64,000 nt of DNA from Acinetobacter albensis. Its GTDB lineage: Bacteria > Pseudomonadota > Gammaproteobacteria > Pseudomonadales > Moraxellaceae. Where the stretch lies: assembly GCF_900095025.1 (NCBI RefSeq), contig NZ_FMBK01000004.1, positions 62,001-126,000 on the forward strand, written 5' to 3'. Positions 27,794-35,708 of this stretch are shown here, one piece after another; within the stretch, counting starts at the first letter, position 1; each line of letters starts with the position of its first letter. The position numbers were made by a program, and so were the translations under genes. The notes beneath the pieces are model-generated. The model did no database searches. It was given only the letters and a program-made list of their open reading frames with translations, and was not told the origin of the DNA.

Positions 27794-29089
27794 ATGGCAA
27801 AAACGGCTCGCACACCCGGTCGTCGTTTTATGAAACTGGCCAGCATGACGGCCAGTATCGCAACTAAAACGGTGTCAAATTCAATTAAAAACTTTAACGC
27901 CGATGAAGACACAAAAAATGCTGCCCGTAGTCAACTTTTTCAAGAGATTGGTTTAAAGGTTGCAGATACTTTGGGAGAAATGAAAGGGGCAGTCATGAAA
28001 GTGGGGCAAATTGCCTCACAATATAAAGATATTTTTCCACCAGAAGTGGCACGTGCAATCAGTAAATTGCAACGTCAAGCACCTGCCATGCCTTTTGCCG
28101 ATATTAAAGCGCAAGTTGAGAAAGAACTCGGTAAGCCTCTTCCTCAAATCTTTAAACATTTTGAAGAACAACCCTTTGCTGCGGCCTCAATTGGTCAGGT
28201 ACATAAAGCGACTTTGCCAACTGGGCAACAAGTCGTGGTTAAAGTACAATATCCGGGCGTAGATGAAGCCTGTGAAAGCGACCTTAAACAGGTGCGGTTG
28301 GCTTTACGTCTTATGGGTGTTTTAAAAATTGATCGCAAATTACAAGATCAATTATTTAAAGAAATTCAAGAAAGTTTAGACAATGAATTAAACTATGAAA
28401 TTGAAGCACAGAATTTAGAAATAGCGCGTACTTTCCATCAAACCTTAGACAGTAAAATTATTATTCCACAAGTCTATAAAGACTATTCTTCTCGCCATAT
28501 TTTAACCCTAAGCTTAGAACAAGGCGAGAGTATTGAAACGGCCAGTACTTGGTCGCAAGACATGCGTAATGAACTGGGACGACGTTTATTTAGGGCAATT
28601 GGGCAGGAAATTTTTTATTTAAAACGTTTCCATTGCGATCCACATCCTGGCAATTTTGCGTTTCGTGAAGATGGCTATGTCATTATTTATGATTATGGTG
28701 GCGTAAAAACATTATCCAGTGCAACCTTACAACATTTTAAAGATTTAATTCAGTGTGCACGTGAAGGCAATATAGTGGGTATAGAACAGCAACTCGATGC
28801 ACTACATGCCATTTCAGAACAAGGAAAATTCCCCCCTGAATTGTATCAACAATGGTTAGATGTCCTGATGCGCCCTCTGACGACTTTGTATGACTTTGCC
28901 GAAAATTCAGCACATCATGATGGGATGGAATTAGTCAAACCATCACTCAAATATTGGGATGTGTTCAAGCCCTCACCTGACACCCTAATGGTCAATCGCA
29001 CCGTATCAGGACATTACTGGAATATGATTCATTTAAAAATGCATGACAATCTGAATGATGTATTTGATGAATTGGTTCCACCCCGCTAA
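27794..29089 (+). CDS. AarF/ABC1/UbiB family atypical kinase
   Basis: A 431-residue member of the ABC1 (ADCK/UbiB) kinase-like family. The family-defining KxGQ motif is seen in GAVMKVGQIASQ (residue about 69). The alanine-rich nucleotide loop AAASIGQVHKA and the catalytic loop HCDPHPGNF with YDYGGV (a DFG-like metal site) follow. There is no C-terminal membrane pair like that of E. coli UbiB. Relatives support ubiquinone synthesis or lipid homeostasis. AAGG precedes the ATG at good spacing. Family firm, role inferred. Confidence 0.88.
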   Translation: MAKTARTPGRRFMKLASMTASIATKTVSNSIKNFNADEDTKNAARSQLFQEIGLKVADTLGEMKGAVMKVGQIASQYKDIFPPEVARAISKLQRQAPAMPFADIKAQVEKELGKPLPQIFKHFEEQPFAAASIGQVHKATLPTGQQVVVKVQYPGVDEACESDLKQVRLALRLMGVLKIDRKLQDQLFKEIQESLDNELNYEIEAQNLEIARTFHQTLDSKIIIPQVYKDYSSRHILTLSLEQGESIETASTWSQDMRNELGRRLFRAIGQEIFYLKRFHCDPHPGNFAFREDGYVIIYDYGGVKTLSSATLQHFKDLIQCAREGNIVGIEQQLDALHAISEQGKFPPELYQQWLDVLMRPLTTLYDFAENSAHHDGMELVKPSLKYWDVFKPSPDTLMVNRTVSGHYWNMIHLKMHDNLNDVFDELVPPR

Positions 29090-29142
29090 TAAAACAGATT
29101 TACCACCTAACCCTATAGTTGGGTGTGATTGATAAATAATTT

Positions 29143-29160
29143 GTTATGTTATAACATATC
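29143..29160. promoter_or_regulatory. Zur-like operator upstream of zinc-independent L31
   Basis: GTTATGTTATAACATATC contains the perfect palindrome TATGTTATAACATA (29145-29158), 31 bases before the rpmE2 start. It closely resembles the gammaproteobacterial Zur box core (TGTTATA/TATAACA). Type B L31 genes are classic Zur targets, so the position supports the call. Confidence 0.75.
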
Positions 29161-29189
29161 TATATCAAATTATTAGTGTGGAATTATTT

Positions 29190-29444
29190 ATGCGTCCTAA
29201 CATCCATCCAGCATACCGCGAGGTTTTATTTCATGATACCAATGCGGATGCCTATTTTATTATTGGCAGTACTTTAAACAGCCAGCAGACTAAAACCTAT
29301 CAAGGCAAAGAGTATCCCTATATCACCTTAGATATTTCTAGCGCTTCGCATCCGTTTTATACGGGTGAACAACGTCAGACCAGTAATGAAGGTCGTGTGG
29401 CCAATTTCAATAAGCGTTTTTCACGTTTCAAACGCTCACAATAA
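29190..29444 (+). CDS. rpmE2: 50S ribosomal protein L31 type B (zinc-independent)
   Basis: An 84-residue L31 protein of the C-minus type: it starts [18 protein letters not shown], contains FIIGST and SHPFYTG, and has no cysteine at all. The zinc-binding form of L31 carries CxxC. Type B paralogues replace the zinc form when zinc is scarce, freeing the metal. I start at ATG 29190 rather than the GTG at 29178, because GTGGAA then serves as ribosome site. A Zur-like palindrome lies just upstream and a strong terminator just downstream. Confidence 0.93.
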   Translation: MRPNIHPAYREVLFHDTNADAYFIIGSTLNSQQTKTYQGKEYPYITLDISSASHPFYTGEQRQTSNEGRVANFNKRFSRFKRSQ

Positions 29445-29487
29445 GTTAATATTCAATTAAGTTTCAGTTGTTATTTTTTAATTACTC

Positions 29488-29528
29488 AGAAGCCTAAGCC
29501 TCCTCCTCCACTTAGGCTTCTTTTTTTA
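29488..29528 (+). terminator. Intrinsic terminator of rpmE2
   Basis: AGAAGCCTAAG (29488-29498) pairs with CTTAGGCTTCT (29511-29521) across a C/T-rich loop and is followed by a T-run. The A/T symmetry is limited, so it mainly serves the plus strand. Confidence 0.93.
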
Positions 29529-29561
29529 TCTTTAAATTCATAAAAGCTATGATTCTAGTGT

Positions 29562-29942
29562 TTATTTGCTATTTAAAATCCATTCAAATAAATAAAAGCC
29601 AGCTGCTAAAAAGAGGATCCCAACCACTACACTTGAAAGAGCATAGCCAAAAGCCAAACTCGCCTGTCCATGTTTTAATAACTGAAAAGTCTCCAGACCA
29701 AAACTTGAAAATGTCGTAAAGCCCCCCAAAATACCGACCATTAAAAATAAGCGTGCTTCATTTTGTAAAATGGGAAATTTTTGACTATAGGCAAAAAAAA
29801 TGCCCGCCAATAAGCAGCCTAAAATATTAATACTCCAAGTTGCCCACGGAAATAAACTGTTCGGCTTTATTAAAAATACACCTGTGCCATAGCGAAGACT
29901 TGCGCCAATTGCACCTCCTAAAGCCACCCATAGCCAGCTCAT
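29562..29942 (-). CDS. crcB: Fluoride ion channel CrcB/Fluc
   Basis: A 126-residue, four-helix fluoride exporter that works as an antiparallel dimer. Family motifs are the N-terminal GGAIGASLRYG, NILGCLLAG and the signature GGFTTFSSFGLE. A single copy is present, as in most homodimeric Fluc proteins. I looked for the fluoride (crcB) riboswitch in the short upstream gap and did not see its consensus. Identification is firm. Confidence 0.95.
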   Translation of the reverse strand: MSWLWVALGGAIGASLRYGTGVFLIKPNSLFPWATWSINILGCLLAGIFFAYSQKFPILQNEARLFLMVGILGGFTTFSSFGLETFQLLKHGQASLAFGYALSSVVVGILFLAAGFYLFEWILNSK

Positions 29943-30101
29943 TTATTTTTTCCTATTGAATGTTTTATATTCAGCGGATGATAAACCATAATGCTTTAAT
30001 TTTGCATGAACGGACGGTGTTTACTCAGCCATGATGCGCAATAAAATTCACAAAAACTGTGATAGTCTTGGCTTTAAATTCACGATTTAATTGAGGACAA
30101 T

Positions 30102-30434
30102 ATGGCTCAGAATTTATTACAACAACTGAAAGCAAATGAAGTTAAATTTACCGATGTCATTGCTTATATTGAAGCACGTTATCATCATACCGCGACTGCA
30201 TTTAAAAATGGGCAACACAGCAATGCTGCTAATGAAAATCAAGGGAGCGCCAAAGTATTTTCTTTTGCTCAACTGAATCATTTAGATCAAGCACAAACAT
30301 TAAGTTTGTTCGCTGAACATTATGCTGCTGTTGTTGCTACTCCTGATGCCACTGATCACCAAAATATTCGCCAGTTTATGCAAAATGGTTGGGATGGCAT
30401 TCAATTTGAAGGTCAGGCATTAACGGCAAAATAA
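30102..30434 (+). CDS. HopJ family protein
   Basis: A 110-residue protein matching the HopJ family (named after a Pseudomonas type III effector candidate), with FTDVIAYIEARYHHTATAFKNG, NQGSAKVFSFA and the C-terminal NIRQFMQNGWDGIQFEG. Such small proteins are widespread in free-living gammaproteobacteria that lack type III secretion, so an effector role is not supported. No type III genes are in this window. GAGGA precedes the ATG. A strong terminator follows. Function unknown. Confidence 0.85.
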   Translation: MAQNLLQQLKANEVKFTDVIAYIEARYHHTATAFKNGQHSNAANENQGSAKVFSFAQLNHLDQAQTLSLFAEHYAAVVATPDATDHQNIRQFMQNGWDGIQFEGQALTAK

Positions 30435-30455
30435 GTCATTTTAAATAGTTCGATC

Positions 30456-30495
30456 AAAACATCCCTCTCGAATATCAAAAGGGATGTTTTTTTTA
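30456..30495 (+). terminator. Intrinsic terminator of the hopJ-like gene
   Basis: AAAACATCCC pairs with GGGATGTTTT (30481-30490) and runs into a long T-tract. It may also end the convergent I42 gene transcript, since the left arm begins with A. Confidence 0.9.
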
Positions 30496-30508
30496 CCCGC
30501 TCAATCAT

Positions 30509-30925
30509 TCATAAAAACGATGAAACTCTTACTCTACACGACCATTCTTCAAGCGCATTTTTCTCCCAAGACCGTGCATGTTTGACACGAATTAATTCTT
30601 CACCCGGTTTTAAGGCAGTAAAACGGAATAGCTTTTCGCCTCCAGCTCCAAGTATAGGTTTTTGGCTTTTGACTTGATCCTGCTGATAAATTTCATCTAC
30701 TTTAAAAATCTGCAGTGGCTTGACCACTTGCCAAATATAGCCCGTAGAGGGGTTTTCTGGAACAGTGAACATTAAGGTTTGTCCGACATTCATTTCGAGT
30801 AAATTGGGACATTGTTGCTTAAGAGAATAGACATGGGTTTTTCCATCCACAGTTGGACTCATACTGCTACATCCCGCTAACCATAATCCAGAGAGTACAG
30901 CGCAACATATTGCTAAAGCTTTCAT
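30509..30925 (-). CDS. Lipoprotein, protease inhibitor I42 family (chagasin/ICP-like)
   Basis: A 138-residue lipoprotein whose lipobox LAGC lies near residue 19. The mature part has the chagasin/ICP loops that insert into papain-type cysteine proteases: NPSTGYIW near residue 58, a glycine-rich GAGGEKLFRFTA loop, and KHARSWE in place of the usual RPWE. The family inhibits cysteine peptidases and in some pathogens blocks host cathepsins. The substitution in the third loop may weaken binding. The next exported gene lies upstream in the same orientation, 48 bases away. Family fairly firm, target unknown. Confidence 0.83.
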   Translation of the reverse strand: MKALAICCAVLSGLWLAGCSSMSPTVDGKTHVYSLKQQCPNLLEMNVGQTLMFTVPENPSTGYIWQVVKPLQIFKVDEIYQQDQVKSQKPILGAGGEKLFRFTALKPGEELIRVKHARSWEKNALEEWSCRVRVSSFL

Positions 30926-30973
30926 TATGGACTCATGTTTTAGTAAGATAAATTTAGATAGTTTTTTAAATAA

Positions 30974-31534
30974 TTAGCCTTTTACTTTTTCAATCCACTC
31001 AATTGAGCTGACCCTAAATAATTCACAAGCACCATCCCCTGTATCGGTAGGTGTAAGAGATGACGTCCAGACTAAATCTTTATCTTTAATTTCAACCAAT
31101 TCACCCTTTAAACGGACTAAATCACCACGTTTTACATTCTTAATTTGTTTAGCAATGTTTGGGTTGGCAGGGATAATGTGCATATTTGACACCATTTGCA
31201 TGGCTTGTTCTTTAGGCACAGGTAAACGATCCATTTTCCAGTTCAAGTAACGGTCATATTGATTCACGGAAATATGTCGAGCAATTTCAGGTTCAGCAAA
31301 TAATCCCCAACTCACCGCATAATCGATCGGAGAAAACTTGGCTTGCTCATCATTGTGATAAATTTTAGAACCTAAAATCCGAAAATCGCCTTTAAAAGGT
31401 TGAAGCATTTTAATGGATTGATCTTTGGCAAGCGGTGCCAAACCCTTTGAAATATTATGATCCACAGATGCACTTGCACTGACTTGCACCATTAAGATTG
31501 CCAATAAAATACTGAATATAAAAGGTTTAATCAT
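30974..31534 (-). CDS. Exported hypothetical protein
   Basis: A 186-residue protein with an N-terminal signal peptide (MIKPFIFSILLAILMVQVSA, cleavage likely near SASA|S). The mature region has a patterned segment LAPLAKDQSIKMLQPFKGDFRILGS... and a C-terminal half that looks OB-like or SH3-like, NVKRGDLVRLKGELVEIKD. It ends in one cysteine (GACELFRV). I do not know a named family. AAGG precedes ATG 31534. It lies upstream of the I42 inhibitor gene in the same direction, so the two may form a unit. Likely periplasmic. Confidence 0.75.
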   Translation of the reverse strand: MIKPFIFSILLAILMVQVSASASVDHNISKGLAPLAKDQSIKMLQPFKGDFRILGSKIYHNDEQAKFSPIDYAVSWGLFAEPEIARHISVNQYDRYLNWKMDRLPVPKEQAMQMVSNMHIIPANPNIAKQIKNVKRGDLVRLKGELVEIKDKDLVWTSSLTPTDTGDGACELFRVSSIEWIEKVKG

Positions 31535-31702
31535 TTTTATGCCTTGCCATTTTTCTATTTACATTTTTTATTTTAAACAAAATAGATTAAATAACATCAC
31601 AGGCTTGGTAACAATAGAGAGCGATTTAGTCATTTTTTTGTCTTCTTGCTTCTTGTTATTATTCCCTACACTCAACAAATGATCGGAAATATTGAGCTTT
31701 CA

Positions 31703-32365
31703 ATGATTTACCAATTTTATCAACAGCATATTTTTCCGCATGTACTGAATCAAGTTATGCAAATTCCAAGTCTAATGGATCAACGCAGAGAACTTTTATT
31801 ACCTGTTTCGGGGCAAGTTCTAGAAATTGGTTTTGGCACAGGCATCAATCTACCTTTTTATCAAAATATTGAAACCTTATATGCGCTTGAGCCTAGCGCT
31901 GAAATATATCAATTAGCCGCACAACGTGTGCATGAAAGTGCTTTACAGCTTCAACATGTACAAGCCCGTGCAGAAAAACTACCTTTTGCCGATGCTAGTT
32001 TTGACCATATTGTCAGCACATGGACTTTATGCAGTGTTGATCATTTAGCACTGGCGTTAAATGAATTACATCGTGTCTTAAAACCAAATGGCATTTTGCA
32101 TGTGCTTGAACATGTTGAATATCAAGACAATCTGGCGTTGCATTATTTACAAAATATCATGACTCCAATTCATAAAAGATTTGCAGATGGTTGTCATTTG
32201 AACCGTGATATAGAACAAGCCTTACTACAAGCGAATTTTAGTTTTAAAGAACAACACTATTTTGATGCAACGGGTATTCCTAAACTGGCACAACGTATGT
32301 TTTTTGCTCGAGCGCAAAAGAGACCAACCCAATCAGCTATCAAATCAGCAACTGTAACTCAATAA
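31703..32365 (+). CDS. Class I SAM-dependent methyltransferase
   Basis: The protein has a clear motif I, VLEIGFGTGINLPFY, followed by an acidic strand end (YALEPSAE), the motif LPFADASFDHIVSTWTLCSV and HRVLKPNGILHVLEH. These match the UbiE/COQ5-like Methyltransf_11 family. I begin at ATG 31703 (220 residues), preceded by TGAGC. Upstream in-frame TTG and ATG codons would add a hydrophobic stretch without ribosome sites. Substrate is unknown; relatives of this size are often annotated as phospholipid or small-molecule methylases. Confidence 0.85.
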   Translation: MIYQFYQQHIFPHVLNQVMQIPSLMDQRRELLLPVSGQVLEIGFGTGINLPFYQNIETLYALEPSAEIYQLAAQRVHESALQLQHVQARAEKLPFADASFDHIVSTWTLCSVDHLALALNELHRVLKPNGILHVLEHVEYQDNLALHYLQNIMTPIHKRFADGCHLNRDIEQALLQANFSFKEQHYFDATGIPKLAQRMFFARAQKRPTQSAIKSATVTQ

Positions 32366-32442
32366 TCATCAGTCATTTAATCACTATAAAATTGCAGGAT
32401 GAACGGAAAATCTTCAGTCATACCCATAAGCTCAATCTTTAT

Positions 32443-32910
32443 TTAATCATCAAAATCAATACGAATGGTTTCAAAACGAACTCGACCGTTAGCAATTGCT
32501 TTGGCAATCGCCTGCTGTCCTTTGGTTAAGCGTGCCCCCCCACTTTTAATATCAATCAGTACGACTTCTATATCTTCTGCTCGGCCTTGACCATCGCGTA
32601 GGTCGGTATACCCATCAAAAACTACATAATCCACAGGATCACCTAAAAATTTAGCATCACTCGGAAGATATTGAAATTCAGGCATAATCGGCGCCATTTG
32701 CTCGGCCATTTTACCCTTCAGGACGGCACGGCTGGTATTGACACTGCGTTTTTGAGCATGGATGAGCGCCTGCTGGTGCTCAAGTTCCAATTCTGCAATA
32801 TATTGTTCATATTCTGCTTTGATCCGTCCATTACGGGTATTACTCAGAATCAGCGTGGTCAAAATCACACCTAGTCCTGCACCAATTAACATTGCCATCC
32901 AAATGGACAT
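32443..32910 (-). CDS. Membrane-anchored Holliday-junction-resolvase-like protein (Endonuc_Holl_re family)
   Basis: A 155-residue protein with one N-terminal membrane helix (MLIGAGLGVILTTLILS), then a charged coiled-coil stretch (EYEQYIAELELEHQQALIHA). The C-terminal domain resembles the archaeal Holliday junction resolvase-related endonucleases: PVDYVVFDGYTD, then VVLIDIKSGGARLTKGQQAIAKAI. The D...IDIKSG pattern fits a PD-(D/E)xK-type active site. AGGA precedes the ATG. It is divergent from a ParA-like ATPase gene. Membrane tethering of such a domain is unusual-looking but common in this family. Activity not established. Confidence 0.78.
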   Translation of the reverse strand: MSIWMAMLIGAGLGVILTTLILSNTRNGRIKAEYEQYIAELELEHQQALIHAQKRSVNTSRAVLKGKMAEQMAPIMPEFQYLPSDAKFLGDPVDYVVFDGYTDLRDGQGRAEDIEVVLIDIKSGGARLTKGQQAIAKAIANGRVRFETIRIDFDD

Positions 32911-33032
32911 TATTTTTTCCTAAATCAAAAAAGGCTGCGACAGATTTATCTTGCAAGACTTTGGTCACGTGTCATATTCATCGCATTAAACAATGATATG
33001 CTAGGTCTGAGCAGAATAAAATCGTTAGGGCC

Positions 33033-33677
33033 ATGAAAACAATCTTAATTGCCAATCAGAAAGGTGGATGCGGAAAAACCATTACAGCAATTAATCTTGC
33101 TGCCGCTTTAGCACACAAAGGATATCGCGTTGCACTGGCCGATGCCGACAATCAAAAATCGACCTTACAATGGCTTAAACAGCGTCCAGATCATGTTGCA
33201 CCGATTCAAAGTCTTGACTGGCGACATGAAAAATCCATTGGAGATGTGCCAAAAAATATAGAATATCTAATTATTGATGCACCTGGCGCTTTGTCTGGTG
33301 AACAGGCAGAACAGTTAATTAGTGAAGCACACGCGATTATTACACCTTTACAACCCTCATTTTTTGACATTGATAGTACACGTCGCTTTTTGAAACATTT
33401 ACAAGATATAAAACGCATTCGTAAAGGTAAAGTTCAAATTTTACTGCTTGCGAACCGCGTTAAATCTAACAGCGCCAGTGCTAAAGAGATTCAGGAATTT
33501 TTTAGCAAAATCGATCAGCAACCAGTGGCTTGGATTTCTGAAAGAACGGCGTATGGTCAATTGGCCATGCAAGGTTTAACCGTATTTGATAAAACCCAAA
33601 AAAATTATTTGCTGATTCAACAGCAATGGCAACCAGTTTTAAACAGTATTATCGAAGATCCAGCAAAGTGGTTTTAA
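33033..33677 (+). CDS. ParA family ATPase (lone)
   Basis: A 214-residue MinD/ParA-type ATPase with a deviant Walker A motif KGGCGKT at residues 11-17, the second lysine needed for dimer ATP hydrolysis, and LIIDAPG as the Walker B-like strand. The mid region LLANRVKSNSASAKEIQEF is typical of short orphan ParA proteins. No parB lies beside it, so it is not an ordinary chromosome or plasmid partition pair. AGGG precedes ATG 33033. Orphan ParA proteins position other cargoes such as chemoreceptors, pili or carboxysomes; the cargo here is unknown. Confidence 0.88.
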   Translation: MKTILIANQKGGCGKTITAINLAAALAHKGYRVALADADNQKSTLQWLKQRPDHVAPIQSLDWRHEKSIGDVPKNIEYLIIDAPGALSGEQAEQLISEAHAIITPLQPSFFDIDSTRRFLKHLQDIKRIRKGKVQILLLANRVKSNSASAKEIQEFFSKIDQQPVAWISERTAYGQLAMQGLTVFDKTQKNYLLIQQQWQPVLNSIIEDPAKWF

Positions 33678-33804
33678 TTTTATCAGCTAAATAGTGTAGT
33701 GAATAAATCCAATGTGTTAATTCATTATTCACTACAACTTACCCTGCTTCCATTTTCGTGAGCTTTTTTTTCAGTTAAGATGGTTTGACCTTCGACATAA
33801 TTCA

Positions 33805-34947
33805 GTGAATGCAGTGCAACAATACGCGCCAACATTACAAAAAGTTTTATTGTTTGGACTGTTTTTTGTCCTTCTCTTTTTAAGTTTCAATGTACTCAAA
33901 TATTTCATTGTGCCTGTACTTTGGGCCGCCATTATTGCCTACATGACGTGGCCATGGTACCAGTGGATTTATCGAAAATGTGGTTCGCGTGCAACCTTAA
34001 GCGCAACACTGATGATTAGCCTGATCATTCTGTTGATTGGTATTCCATTAACCTTTGGTATTTTCATGTTGCAACATGAAGGTCGAAGTTTATATTACGA
34101 ATTACAGAAGCAAGTTTTTTCTGGTCACTTAAATGTTCCAGATTTTATTCGACAATTGCCATTTATTGGTAAAGAAATTACCCGCACTTTACATGACATC
34201 AATACCGATCCAAATAGTATTGTACAAACGGTATCTATCTGGATTCAAAGCCATTTAAATTATGGTCGTTTCGTATTAAATGAAATTGGAAAAAACATTA
34301 TCAAGCTTTGTTTTGCCGTAATGTCCTTGTTCTTTTTCTATCGCGATGGTCAAACCATTTTAAATCAAGTCAGTAAAGCCTTGGAAATGGTGATTGGTCC
34401 ACGGATTCATCATTATTTAGATACTATTTCTGAAACGACCCGTGCTGTGGTTTATGGTGTTGGGCTAACCGCAGTTGCACAAGCCGTCTTGGCAGGATTA
34501 AGTTATTTAGTTGCAGGCGTACCGAATCCCATGGTACTGACCATCGTGACTTTTCTGCTAGCGCTCATTCCTTTTGGTACGCCGCTGGCCTACGGTTCAG
34601 TTGCCTTGTGGCTATTTTCTCAAGGACAAACGGTGGAAGCGATTGGCGTTATGGCTTGGGGCGTCTGTATTGTCAGCACTTCAGACAACGTGATTCGTCC
34701 TTTGGTGATTTCTGGCGCTACACAAATTCCGTTCTTACTGATTATGTTTGGTGTATTAGGCGGTATAGCCAGTTTTGGTCTGGTCGGTTTATTTATTGGT
34801 CCTGTTATTTTGGCGGTGTTGTTGGCTATTTGGCGTGAATGGTTACATGAAACCAATGAATTTGGCCCACTCATGTTGCCTAAAACCACCATGGCTTATG
34901 ATCTAGAAAGCGATGAGAAAAATTTAGATCCAGATGAAAATAAATAA
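33805..34947 (+). CDS. AI-2E family transporter (PerM/YdiK-like permease)
   Basis: A 380-residue protein with about seven or eight hydrophobic helices of the AI-2E (formerly UPF0118/PerM) family. The family stretch VVYGVGLTAVAQAVLAG, the loop PNPMVLTIVTFLLALIPFGTPLAYG and the C-terminal GLVGLFIGPVILAVLLAIWREW are typical. Members export autoinducer-2 or exchange Na+/H+, so the name is family-level only. The start is GTG at 33805, with little ribosome-site support; the first transmembrane helix begins near residue 15. The tail is acidic. Confidence 0.85.
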   Translation: MNAVQQYAPTLQKVLLFGLFFVLLFLSFNVLKYFIVPVLWAAIIAYMTWPWYQWIYRKCGSRATLSATLMISLIILLIGIPLTFGIFMLQHEGRSLYYELQKQVFSGHLNVPDFIRQLPFIGKEITRTLHDINTDPNSIVQTVSIWIQSHLNYGRFVLNEIGKNIIKLCFAVMSLFFFYRDGQTILNQVSKALEMVIGPRIHHYLDTISETTRAVVYGVGLTAVAQAVLAGLSYLVAGVPNPMVLTIVTFLLALIPFGTPLAYGSVALWLFSQGQTVEAIGVMAWGVCIVSTSDNVIRPLVISGATQIPFLLIMFGVLGGIASFGLVGLFIGPVILAVLLAIWREWLHETNEFGPLMLPKTTMAYDLESDEKNLDPDENK

Positions 34948-35055
34948 AGTGTGTTAAGAAACTAATACATTCAACTACTTAATTTATATTGAATTGCATT
35001 ACTCACTTTGTTTGAATGGTGAAAATCATATGATAAAGAAAAAGGATGCAATTTA

Positions 35056-35601
35056 ATGTGGTCTTCATTCCTTAAGCTCAGCACCGTATGCGCAACCGCT
35101 AGTATTACTATGGTGGGATGTGCCAATTTGGCGATGTCATCCTCATCTCCAGAAAAGGTCTCCGTACACACAGTTTCAGCGACAGGTGTTGGAGCAGAAA
35201 TTGGTACCATTCAATTCAAAGACAGTCCTGCAGGACTCGTCATTCATACCGATTTATCTAAACTACCGCCTGGCCCACATGGTTTTCACATTCATGAAAA
35301 AGGCTCATGCGAACCTGCGGAAAAAGATGGAAAAATGGGGGCAGCGTTGGCAGCGGGTGGTCATTTTAACCCGAACCAATCACCACACCATGGAACGCCT
35401 TTACAAGGTCATTTAGGTGATTTACCCGTATTGAATGTCGATGCTCAAGGAAATGCCAAGCAAAATTTAGTTGCACCACGCTTGAAAGTAGCTGATATTC
35501 AGGGTCTAGCAGTGATGGTACATGCGGGTGGCGATAACTATGCCGATCAACCGAAACCTTTAGGTGGTGGTGGTGAGCGCATTGCTTGTGGTGTAATTTA
35601 A
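35056..35601 (+). CDS. sodC: Cu/Zn superoxide dismutase, periplasmic (lipoprotein-like)
   Basis: A 181-residue secreted superoxide dismutase protecting the periplasm from superoxide. The copper/zinc ligand pattern is clear: HGFHIHEKGSC near residue 75, GGHFNPNQSPHHG near residue 102, GDLPVL and MVHAGGDNY near the end. The conserved cysteines in EKGSCEP and ERIACGV form the usual disulfide. The N-terminus has a signal with VGC near residue 22, so it may be lipidated. AAGGA precedes the ATG. A terminator follows after about 70 bases. Confidence 0.95.
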   Translation: MWSSFLKLSTVCATASITMVGCANLAMSSSSPEKVSVHTVSATGVGAEIGTIQFKDSPAGLVIHTDLSKLPPGPHGFHIHEKGSCEPAEKDGKMGAALAAGGHFNPNQSPHHGTPLQGHLGDLPVLNVDAQGNAKQNLVAPRLKVADIQGLAVMVHAGGDNYADQPKPLGGGGERIACGVI

Positions 35602-35671
35602 TGGTTTGATTAAATTGTTGGATGAAATAATCTTGATTGTGGGTAACATCAAACTTATCCACAATTCAATT

Positions 35672-35703
35672 AAAACAGCAGGCTCCAGACCTGCTGTTTT
35701 ATT
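35672..35703 (+). terminator. Intrinsic terminator of sodC
   Basis: AAAACAGCAGG, loop CTCCAGA, CCTGCTGTTTT at 35672-35700 with a T-rich end. Because it sits upstream of the ATG at 35709, the next gene cannot plausibly start further left. Confidence 0.88.
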
Positions 35704-35708
35704 GTGAA

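Noticed and set aside
29943..30101. Fluoride (crcB) riboswitch upstream of crcB
   Set aside because: The conserved GGCGATGG...CTGATG-type core was not found on the minus strand in this gap.
33033..33677. ParA gene as a sign of a plasmid or integrated element
   Set aside because: No parB, replication gene, integrase or repeats are nearby, and flanking genes are normal chromosomal genes.
35637..35708. An N-terminal extension of the yccS-like protein
   Set aside because: The sodC terminator lies inside this extension, and a suitable ATG follows at 35709.
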